In this document: piece after piece, positions 21,702 to 33,700 of the stretch
How the letters are laid out: each line of letters opens with the position of its first letter
How positions within the stretch are numbered: position 1 is the stretch's first letter
Assembly: GCF_902459465.1 (NCBI RefSeq)
Contig: NC_047070.1
Span: 12,940,001 to 13,004,000, forward strand
Direction: 5' to 3'
Length of the DNA stretch: 64,000 nt
Origin: Asterias rubens
Lineage: Eukaryota; Echinodermata; Asteroidea; Forcipulatida; Asteriidae
Program-made: the position numbers and the translations under genes
The notes under the pieces: generated by a model
Told to the model about the DNA's origin: nothing
The model's database searches: none
The model's input: only the letters and a program-made list of their open reading frames with translations

Positions 21702-24700
21702 CTGTAAAAAATAGGAAAAATAATCATATTATGAGAATTATCTCTAATATTACTACTGATGCCTAGGTCTAATTTAATAGAGCTGCTAAGAATGAAAAGT
21801 TGCTTAGCATGAAACTTCTTCCTTGATAAAAAGCAGATTACTAACAAAATATCTGTTTGGTGCATTTGCTTCTGCTACTGCTGGTATTCAGCTGTTGTTT
21901 GCTTTTGAAAATCACGTAGAAATTTGATTGGGAAATCCTGTTTTTATTAAGGCAAACATTTCATGCTAAGCAAATTTTTGTGCTTAGCACTAGCAGCTCC
22001 ATTAAATTGGGCCAAGGTTCATACTTCCAGTGAATGCAATTTGAACTTTGACACCACAGCCCGTTTTCGTTGCAAATATTCTTTAGCAGTTGAGCAATCC
22101 TTCCCGACTTATTCGTTGCAAACTTGTGGCATCAACATTTGTATCACATTCACGGGAAGTATAAACCAGGCTTTAGTCAGTTTATAAGTTGACTTTAGCT
22201 CATAGATTCTTATATATTCGTGCACAAACGCGACGGGACCGCAAGGAGACACACGCGCCATTCTGCACGCGCGTTGAATATGAGGAATATGTTGGAGTTT
22301 GTGTTTATTGAAAGCTGACGCAGTACTGTTTTGTCAACTTACAAAATGGCCGCACAAATACACGCTAAGCAATGCCTGTTTGTTCAACTTAGAAAATGGC
22401 CGCCTGCGCGCATACGGGGCGTGTATATAGGCCAGTGCGATCTTTTTTTCTTTTATATAACTTTATGCTTTAGCTCCATTTCTCTATGACTTTGCAATGA
22501 ACTAATTATGTCTCAGAGCTTGGAATATCTGGTGTGTTGCTATTGCATCAGCCAAGTATCAAACTACATTTAGTTGCAATTACAATCTTCTTATTTACCC
22601 AAATCCAGCTCTTTCCAGTGTTAGTTTACAGCTGTGGTTTTTAGACCTACAGCTTAGTGCATACTGCATGCAAGAGTAACAGACTCAACAACACCCATTT
22701 ATTACAGCCAAGTAAAACAAACAACATGTTTGTCTTCCTTCTGGGAAAAAAAGGAAGTAGGAAGCCCATAATACACTGTATGGAAGATTTGGAAGCAGTT
22801 GGCCCATATCCCCTGTCTTTTCATGGTCTTTTCAAGGCTTACTCCCATTTCTCACTAAACACCACACACATTCCTAGGCTATGACCTCAAGGTCCCCCAG
22901 TACTGACTCTATTACTCCTACTGTTGACCACTACACCATCTACCTAGCCCTTCCCCCTTAGTTAAAACATCCATGATCCAACCAAAATGCAAGGCCAACA
23001 TTTTACTTGGAAATGATGTCACCAATCTTGTGTTGCATGTACTTCTCTGTGACATCAGTTCTTTATCAAGAATCCCCCACCACCAAAATCTTACTTAGAA
23101 ATGTCTACCTCCAAGATTAGTCAAAGCCAAGCCCCTCGCCTCTCACATACCTTTACCATGGAGCTATAGCTCCATGCTTGTAACTACATGTAGTACGACC
23201 TAGCTGGCCCAGCACCTCTGAATTGTATGGATACAACAAGTCACCTTGTTTTATAATCAATCACGATCGGGGCCTAATTTCAAAAAGTCTGAAAGCACAA
23301 AAACTTGCTAAGCACTGCTCTGCTAATAGCCATTGGAAAAAGAAAAAAAAAGTTCACCAAATAACTGACAGGGTTTACAGAAGGTAATGGTGAAAGACAT
23401 CTCTTAAAATATTATTTCATGAAATGCTTTACTTTCTAAAAAATTAAACAATTATCAATTCTCGATATCGAGAATTATGGATTTATTTTAAACACATTTC
23501 ATGACATGCAGAACGTGCGGACACAAGGGTGGGTTTCCCCGTTATTTTCTCCCGACTCTGATGACCGATTGAGCCTAAATTTTCACAGGTTTGTTATTTT
23601 ATGTGATACAAGAAGTGTGGGCTTTTGGACAATACTGTTTACCGAAAGTGTCCAATGGCTTTTAACAGAGAAAGTTTACCAGCCAAAATTTGAAGTTTAC
23701 ATTGCTGTGACTGGTGCTGGTGCCCCACTAAATGTTTGCTTAGCAAAGAAATGTGTCAAGTAGTTTTTTTTCTTCTGAAATTGGGCCCTAACCTTTTTTG
23801 TCTCAGACAGAGTATTTCTTCAGTCATCTTCAACCCTAGAACACACTCCACTACGCTTCTGACACTAAGAGCTGGATGCTTTGCTGAGAACAAACTTAAT
23901 TAAAATAAAAACCCACAAAATATTTGTACAATTTAAAAAGCCAGCGTGTATGGGAAGAGAGACAAGTTATTTTTTGCACTTGGCCGTAGTCAATGTTACT
24001 GAACCACTGATGTAGTGAGTCATGGAGGTGGAACAATAGAGGTGTAACAAAGCTTCTAATACAAAGTGGAAATTCCAGAGTAGCATATTAGGCAATAACA
24101 ATTGATGTGCCTTTAAAATGCATGCTGGTAATATCACAATTTAAGCTTGTACATTCAGTATGTCCTCTACAAAGGCACTTCTTTTAAAGGAACACACTGC
24201 CTTGGATCAGAAGAGTTGATCTACGAAAAGCATTTGAAACTGTTTGTTATGAAATGCATTATGATTAGAAAGATGTTTTAAAAGTAGAATATAATGATCC
24301 ACACAAGTATCACTCAAATTTGCACGGTTTTCATTTTACACGGTTGGCCATTTATGGGAGTCAATTTTTGACTCCCATAAATGACCGATCGTGTTAGTTC
24401 GCACAGTAAAAGGAAAACCACGCAATTTTGAGGCAAACTTGTGTGGATCATTGTATTCTACTTTTAAAACATCTTTCCAACCATATGCATTTTATAAAAA
24501 ACGATTACAAACGCTTTTTATAGACCAACTCGTCCGATCCAAGGCAACGTTCCTTTAATACATGTACTCCAACTTAACTAGGACATTTTCTTTACTTTAT
24601 TACCTGGCGGTGCTTTTCCTAATTTTTGGGTTTAACCAGGGAGATAGACAATTCTAACCTTAAATGAATATCTTCAGTGTCTATAGTTATCATTACCTAA

Positions 24701-27700
24701 CTGCCTGCCTGCTCCATCCAAAACAATTAAAGATTTTTCATGAGATAAAAAATAAACGATATGGAAAGGTATGCGGTAACAAAATGTATTGACTAATGTC
24801 TAAATGAGTTGGGCTTGTTCTGAGATAACACCCTTGTTTTCAAGGAGTTGAACCTTGTTTAACCTTCTAATCTATCTAATCCACATTTCACCTTCTATCT
24901 AATCCACATTTCACCTTCTATCTAATCCACATTTAACCTTCTATCTAATCCACATTTAACCTTCTATCTAATCCACATTTCACTTTCTATCTAATCCACA
25001 TTTCACCTTCTATCTAATCCACATTTAACCTTCTATCTAATCCACATTTCACTTTCTATCTAATCCACATTTCACCTTCTATCTAATCCACATTTAACCT
25101 TCTATCTAATCCACATTTAACCTTCTATCTAATCCACATTTCACCTTCTATCTAATCCACATTTCACCTTCTATCTAATCCACATTTAACCTTCTATCTA
25201 ATCCACATTTCACTTTCTATCTAATCCACATTTCACCTTCCATCCAATCTACTTTTCACTTTCTATCCACTTTTCACGTTCCAATTAATCCACATTCCAA
25301 CTCCCATCTAATCCACATTTCAATCTCAATCTTATTCAAATTTTACATTCTATCTAATCCACATTTCACCGTCCATTTTCAATGTAGAGCATTTGGATCA
25401 ACATCTCATTTTGCTTTAAAACCCACTTTTTAATTGTGGTTGGTCCACACCCGAGCTTTTCAGTTCCGTGGCACACACAACCTTTTAGATTTTCTCTTTC
25501 CTTATTAGCAACCTAATTTACCTCTCTTAGTCCTGATGTAGCTCTGCAAGAGGAAGAAGAGTAACATTGCAAGCTCCTCACACTCTGCCATTCGTTCCTC
25601 TCGGATAATCTTGTTTCCTGCAGCGCCCCCTTCCATGGTGTCGGCCTCCACCTCTACAAACTCGCTCACTCTCATTGGTCTTGATCGGAAATGACATTCA
25701 ACGATCTTTCGAACAGTTAACACGCCTTGCTGCTCTTCTCTTGCACTTGCATCACAAAGATTTTCAAGCAGCAGCTCAATGGCCTTTGCCCTCACTGGGT
25801 CACAGGTTAGGGTCTATATTGAAAAATACGGGGAAAATAACCAATGTTAAATATGGTATCAAAGGTTTTGCATAAATCTTACTTAGTTGCTATGTAGCTC
25901 CGTATTTTGGCATCAAGCGTTAAGGCATTGGTTGTACATCATTTTACATGACTGAGTAATTATTTATGCAAATTGTCAATGAAACTGTTTTAATCCAAGT
26001 GGAAATATATCTTGAGACTGAAGTTCTGGGCTAGGTTTCAACAAGCTCCTTCATTTTACTTGTGGATTGTTAACAAATGTTTATAGCAACAAAAAGTCTG
26101 TGTGAATTCAGGACAATCATTAGACATCATGGGTCAGTGGGTTATGAACTAGCAACCTGTTCTACTGTACAAAATATTTCAGTATTTGAGTCAAGATAAT
26201 TTCAAAGTAATGGATGATTAAAGTGCCTGAACACTATGTGCGTGTATATCAAACTACATACTTAAAAATTCACTTCATGAAAGGAACTTCAGAAGTATCA
26301 TTAGGCATTGAACACAACTATTTCTTTTGCAAGGTAACTTACTTGAAGGCAAAGTTTTCTTTGGTCCAAACTTGGAATGTAGAGATAAGGGTAGACGAAC
26401 TCTTCAGCAATCCTCAGAGCACTGATGCTTTTGCCTTCAGCAAAACTCAGGACCAGCAATTTCTGAAGCAGTTTTAACACAGTGTAGTAACTCCCACAAC
26501 CCACAGTTTGTGAGGACCCCATACTAGGAATTGCTGCTGCTGGTCTGGAGCTCTCGTCACTTGGCTCCGCAATCTGCTGGAAGATCGCAAATATATTCCT
26601 GTCTTCTGCCTGGTCAGGTTTCGAAGGAGCTGGTGGGGATGCTGATGGTGTTTTCTTCTTGAACTTCTTCTTGATAATTTGACAAATCCACTCTATTATA
26701 TCCCTCACGTGACCAAGGCATTTGTCAGTGGACAGAAGATCATGGGAAAATGACTTTATAGGCGTGTTGTTCGTTTGCATGTTTTGAAAATCTTCCATGA
26801 CAACATGAACAATAAATTGAAAGGCTAGAACATAAGCGAGTTGAGGGTTATCCAAGGTTTCTGTTTGCAAGGAAAGTCTCTTGATAACAGAAGTGACCAG
26901 GTCCCAATCAAGAGAAAAAGTGGCAGCAGAAGCGGGATGTAGGTTCTGGATATGCATCAGTGCACCATAGGCATTCAGGACAGTGGAAGTCTCCATCTTA
27001 TCAGCTAGCATCACGTCTTTCAAAAGGTACATCATGTACTCCTCAGGAGCCCCACGGTGAAGGGTGGTGAAGTCCCGAATGAAAGAGATAGCTTCGTCAT
27101 TAAAGTCCTCTTCCATTACTGCTTCAACTAAGTCTCTCTGCCGTTGACAAAATGGCAAGACACAACTAGGCTCTGAAACTCCAGTTTGAATTGTAGGATC
27201 CTTCCCATCAGCTAATGCTGGCTTCTCGCTATTTTGAATTTCACAATTTGACTCCTTTACTTGGATGTGAATGGGAACCCCTACAAACTTTTCTTCTCTC
27301 CTATACAGTCTTGGTAAACCAGAACCTTTGCACTTACTGGGCGATGGTCTCTTTAGCCAGCTCTGCTTCGATGGGGTCTGCATGACTCGTTTATCAAGAG
27401 GTTCAAAGTCTTCATCACTATTGGAGAAATCTGACAAGCTCAAGAATGTTTTTCTGATGTTCATCAAAGTGGTGGTTTCCTTTAAGGCTGATTTAGGGAG
27501 GTCTGCAGGGCTGCATTTATCAAGTGAATGTTGGTGGGAGACTGCAAGTTTGGGCTTCTTTACTGGTGTTCCATGAAAGCTTTGGTCATCTAGATGGTTG
27601 ATGGGTCGTTTTTCTCCTTTTGGAGAGGAGTATCGCTCTACCAGCATTGGAGAAGCCGGTCTCTTGGCCTGACACAAGAAAGAAGAAGTATCCTGAAGGT

Positions 27701-30700
27701 CGGAGTCATCAGAGAATTTCTCAGTAGTATACCCATGGTTGATGCTGTCAAACTCTAGACAGAGAGAGCTTGGGAAGCTACTGACTGGTCTGGACAGCGA
27801 CACCATAGCTGCAGGCTTCCCTTGAGGGGATCTCATGTGGCGTCTCGCAAAACTGGGCTTTTTGGGTGATATCTGTGAACCAAACAAAACAAATGCAGAG
27901 ATAAAGCCTTTGTTCTTCCTATCAAATTAACTGTTATTCATTTAGAGCACTGTGTGACAAATACGGATTGAAATGTATTGTTTATTTGTTTTGTAAAGCC
28001 CCTGAGAGTACTTGCAGTACTGAAATGCGCTATAGACAATGTGACCTCTGACGTCACTCGAAAACCATAACATGATTCGTGCACATACCGCCAGGCAAAT
28101 CCTTTGTGTTTTGGCAGCCAGCTAGAAGGTGTATGCAATCTTATCATGACTACGCGCCTTTTTGCCCCGCAAAACATGACGTATACAGTGTTTTGTCAAC
28201 AGAGGGCAGTTTGAATGTAAACATAGGTCACATCGTCTATTTACTTCTTATTATTATTATTGTCTGTCGTTTGATGGTAGTCCATCAGTGCAAGTGCTCA
28301 GTGCAAGCTCAGCTGCCAACTTCTGAGCTCAAAGGGCTCAAATCCACAAAGCCTGATCTGGCATTGATGCAAAGCCCGTAACGTGAGTGAAGTTGTCTAG
28401 ACAGACAAAGACACACTTTATAAACTAATTACCTTAATTTTTTCAGCTATGCAGTGAATATGGAATTGTATTTGAATGGTGATAAAAAGTATAAAACTGT
28501 CTGAATTTTTCATCAAAATTTCTTCAACTTACATGTAAGTTCATTTTATTTAAAATTAGTTTAATTAAAATTAGTTCAGCATTAATTTTGTCTCCATAAT
28601 AAATTATACCCTATTTGAACTATGGCTTAAAGTGCCCCCCCCCCCCCCAATTTGACCTTTTCTTCCCGTCAGTAAACAACTTTTTATCTGACCGAGATTG
28701 CACTTTGATCACCTCAAATTCCTGGTTGGAAATTCCCCCAGAATAAGCCAAAGTTGCATCACTTCACATTTCACAATTTACATCTGGGAAATTCCCTAAA
28801 GCTTGTACTGAGTGTGTAACCACATGTACAAACAGTGCTGTGACGACTGTGACATGTACATATGATAGCTCAATGCTCAGAAGCGGTTAAAGTGCCCATC
28901 ACCACATTTACAGCAAAGGAAACTATATTTAATCATGGTTTTAAAAAAATCTGGTTTGTTTTAGGAGAAATTTTTTAACACAAGTTTAAAGTACGTATTG
29001 ATGTATTGATGTATTGGGCTTCAAGATGCACAAAATTCAGTTCTGTAAGGGCTTTACTTCTTAAGAGTCAGTTCAGGTAAATAATTGACATAGTTGCTCA
29101 CGGTCAAAAAATGAATTTTTTTTATACTTTGTGGGTGGAAGGGCCTTGGGGTGCAAGTAAACAAAATTGCATTTTCAATTCTATATATAGCCCGTTGCCA
29201 TGGTTACGGCTCATTTTGTTTTTTGGCCATTTTAGACCGATTTTGGGGTCTGAAAAACTGGTTTTTAGCTCATATTTACAACTCCACCCCACCAAAATGC
29301 AAAATTATTTCAAAAAACCTTTTATATCACTACAAAGTATCATCCTTGGCCTTCCTTAAGAAAAAAAATTATTGCTTTAAATATCACCCTTGTGCTATTT
29401 TTGCATCATGCATTACAGTATGTTTTTAGAACTTGCAAAATCAACATTTTTACCCTATTTTTGGACCCCAAAATGTCAACTTGCCAGGGGTCTCAGAAAA
29501 TTTTCCTTTCGGCTGTGATTAGCGCCAACATTGGTCTTTCCATATCTGGTGTCAAAAACTTGGGCAATTGTATCCTGTTGTGACAGTACTGCCTCAAAAC
29601 TAGACTTTTTTCCAAAAAACGTGAAAAATGCCTTTTTAATATCATGGTAAAAAAAAAGGAATATTTTTCTTATACTTTGTGGATGGTAGGGACTTGGGGT
29701 CCAAATAAACAGCATTTACATTTCAAATCATAATATAACACGTTGCCATGGTAACAGTTAATTTGTGTTTAGGCCACTTTAGGCCGATTTGGGGGTCTGA
29801 AAAACTTTTTTTGTTGTTAATATTTACAACTCCACCCCACCAAAAAACAAAAATATTTCATAAAACCTTTTACATCACTACAAAGTATCATCCTTGGCTT
29901 TACTTGAGACAAAAAAATATTGCTATAAATTTTACCCTTGTGCTATTTTTAGAACGTGCATTAGAATATGTTTTTTTGAACTTGCAAAATCAACATTTTT
30001 ACCATACTTTTTGCCCTCAAAATTTCATTTTTTCAGGGGTCTCAGAATATTTTCCTTTCGGTTCTGATTAGGGCCACAATTTGTCTTTTTATTTCTGGTA
30101 AGAAAAACTCGGGCAATTGTATCCTGATGTAACAGAACTGTCTCAAAAATAAACCCTTTTCCCCGAAAACATAGAGAAATTCATTTTGAAATATTTGCTT
30201 CATTTTGAATTTATAACATGAAGAAGTTAGTAATAATTCCATCAATCTGGCAGCTTTTCATAAGCACTCTGTAGGCTTAGTGCATAACCAAACATTGATC
30301 AGGACTTGTTGATGACCTAAATCTTAGAATTTGCCCCGCCCCGACTCGGCCCAATCATATTTCTTGACATTGCATAAAAAAAACAAAGTTTTGTGAACAG
30401 CGCCTCTTTTTTGAAAGTCACATTTTTTAATTCCCCTTGCACATAAAGAAAGTTTGTATTGTCTTAATTGTTTATTGGTTCTCAGAATATTTCCCTTTTG
30501 GTTGTGATTGGGCTATCATTATGGTTTGCATGTCTGCTGGGGAGAAACACTTTCGTTTATTGTATCCTGTTGTGACACTTCTGCCTCAAACATGGTAATT
30601 TTTCCAAAAACAATAAAAATGCATTTTGAAGTTATCCCTTAGTTTGAATTGATAAAAAACAAAAACGAGCATGCTTGTAAAAAAAATATGGCACTGTTTC

Positions 30701-33700
30701 CATGCTCTTTAAGTAACATATAAAAAGTTTACAACCATGCTTTGCCACTGAGAGTTCTTGTTTTGTCATGACTACTTTACCTAGTTGTACAGGTATGATT
30801 CACATTGCAAGAAGAGAAGTAGTGCGATGAGCATTCTTTACTATTCTTGTCTATACATGGCCTTATAACAGTCTTCTTGGTCCCCTGCCCGCTACCAAAC
30901 TAAACATTTTCATCCCTATCAGAACAAAGAGGCTCTAAAAGTGAGCAAGTACTGTGTCCAAAGTATCTAAATGGCCATTCACCTGCTTTAGCCTTCTGTA
31001 AGCAGTTCCCCCATCCATGGTGGGGTTCCTTTCAATTGTACTGTTGCAAACAATAAAAGAGTTGGTTTATTTAACGTGATAAACAATTCAGCAGGTAATG
31101 TTTGACAATGTTTTTGGTTGATCGTTCTCAGAGACATATATAATAATTATGAACTAGTAAGATAGTGAATGGAAAAAATAATCAAACTAGCCTGAATAAA
31201 CTTTTGTCACTGCAAATGCATCTTACTTATTTATGTTGAGCAGGTGCAAGTATTTACAACTTCTTTCAATGTTGTTCCATTAAAGGAACACGTTGCCTTG
31301 GATCGGTCGAGTTGGTCTTTGAAAAGCGTTTGTAAACGTTTATTACAAAATGCATATGATTAGAAAGATATTTTAAAAGTAGAATATAATGATCCACACA
31401 AGTATCACTCAAAAACATCTTTCTAACCATGCATTTTATAACAAGCGGTTACAAACGCATTTCAAATACCAACTTGACCGATGCCAGGCAACGTGTTCCT
31501 TTTAAATGATCTCTTACGCTCATCTTGCAAATCGTTAGTATCATTGTTTTTAATAAGATCTTGGCAAACTTTTCCAACACTTTTAAGCGGGCTTTTTAAT
31601 TTCCCACATTTGTGTTGGACATGATTGGATGCTCAAAACCATCTGCCTCAAGCACAGAAACTACATTGTTTATGATCTCTATCTCTATGAAAAGTTTTAC
31701 ATTTGGTAGCAGGCAGGGACCAAGGAGAGTAGGCCCTGTATTAAAGACAACTTGTAAAGAATGCTCATCGTACTTGCAATGGGAATCATACCTGTACAAT
31801 AGGTAAAGTAGCCAAATCAAGAACTCTCAGTGGCAAAGCATTGGTTATGGTTTGGTTGGATACCATTATGTTTAAATAAAAACTTTGTATTCATTACTCA
31901 AAGGGCATGGAAACAGTGCCAGATTTTACACAAGCATGAATTGTTTTTGGAAAAATTACTATGATCAGTCACAACAAGATACAATAAACACAGTGTTTCT
32001 ACCCAGAAGACATGAAAATACCAATAACAACCGAAAGGGAACACTTTCAAAAAAAGAGGCGCTATTCACAAAACATTGTTTTATGCAATGTCAAGAAATA
32101 TGATTGGGGCTGGGCCGGGCAAATTCTAAAATTAAGGTCATCAACAGTTCCTGATCAATGTTGGGTAATCCACTAAGCCTATAGAGTGCTTAGGAAAAGC
32201 TGCAAGATTGATAGAATTATTACTTTTTAATGTTATAAATTCAATATGAAGAAAAAACAATTCAAAATGCATTGTTCTGTTTGGGGAAAAAAGTCTATTT
32301 TGGAGACAGTACTGTTAACATCAGGATACACTTGCCCAAGTTTTTCTTACCAGAAATAAAAAGACAAATTTTGGCCCTGATCAAACCCGAAAGGAAAATA
32401 TTCAGAGACCCCTGAAAAAATAAAATTTTGAGGGCAAAAAATATGGTAAAAATGTTGATTTTGCAAGTTCAAAAAAACATATTCTAATGCACGTTCTAAA
32501 AATAGCACAAGGGTAAAATTTATAGCAATATTTTTTGTCTCAACTAAAGCCAAGGATGATACTTTGTAGTGATGTAAAAGGTTTTATGAAATATTTTTGT
32601 TTTTTGGTGGGGTGGAGTTGTAAATATTAACTTAAAAAAAAGTTTTTCAGACCCCAAAATCGGCCTAAAGTGGCCTAAACACAAACGAACTGTTACCATG
32701 GCAACGTGTTAAATTATGATTTGAAATGTAAATGCTGTTTTTTTGGACCCCAAGTCCCTACCATACACAAAGTATAAGAAAAATATTCCTTTTTTTTTTA
32801 CCATGGTAACGTCCGTCGATGTCGGTTTTTTCCCATAACCGATATATCGAAAATTTAATATCGAGTATACTCGATATATCGAGTATTTCCCGCGCGCAAG
32901 ATGGAAGCCTAAAAACAGCACTTGGTATACTCACGGAGGTAGAAATATATATACCATAGACTGACAGTTAGACTGATAGACTGATCCCCCGAACTTGTTT
33001 GTAGTCCAAACAATTTCAGATTGCGTAGTCCCGCCCCGATTATTTCTGGTTTTACAACAAAGTAATCGCCGCTACCGCTGGCTTGGCCAATTGGTGGACG
33101 CTCACCACAATTCTCGATTCGTGATTGGCCATGATTGGCCGTCTCAAAATGACACAGAGCCTTTGTGAGTTGCGTGACTCGCCGACATTAAGGTGTCAGT
33201 TGCCGATGCATTGACGTAGAAGTGTCAATCAAGTTGTCCGACGGGCGCGCGGACTACCTTCTTTTTACGGTTGAAAATGGTTGAGATAATCATCGAAAAA
33301 AAATCACTAGAAAGTCCCGCAAAACACAGACCTACCACTCAGCGATCACAATAGCCTTGACCAAAGACTGCATGTATCTGCGCATGCTTGGGCAAACGGG
33401 TTTTCCCCCCGAATTGCAATAACCATACACGCTGGTGTGCAGGCTTAAACCGTACAACAGCATAGTCTTCGCTGGTACGCACGCAATAGCCGCCGACAGC
33501 GTGGTCTGCCAAGCATATAGTTCCTCGGAAATGTTAGCTTGTTTACCGAAAACAACACAACGTGTAGGCTTTATTTGACCAAAATGACGCCATTACGATA
33601 CCTTGGATTGATAGAAAGATTATTTTACTGTATAACGTAAGATTGTTTTCTTCCTTGTTTTGTTTTGTCTTGTTAATTCGGGGAAGTTTTTGCGGGGTAT

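Noticed and set aside
21584..21703. A reading frame ending in VECG followed, in another frame, by MIESVYGRWEIM; looked like a frameshifted last exon of the SIMC1-like gene.
   Set aside because: Exon 3 ends in phase 1. Read in that phase, exon 4 is open from 21701 to the stop at 21448, so no frameshift is needed.
26214..26477. Plus-strand open frame of 87 codons and other short ones over the SIMC1-like exon 2.
   Set aside because: Antisense to a well-supported coding exon.
31596..31820. Minus-strand open frame of 74 codons at the inner edge of the foldback right arm, with a peptide-like stretch (INNVVSVLEADGFEHPIM).
   Set aside because: The sequence is mirrored with stops in the left arm and matches nothing I recognise. 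It may be a relic but cannot be supported.
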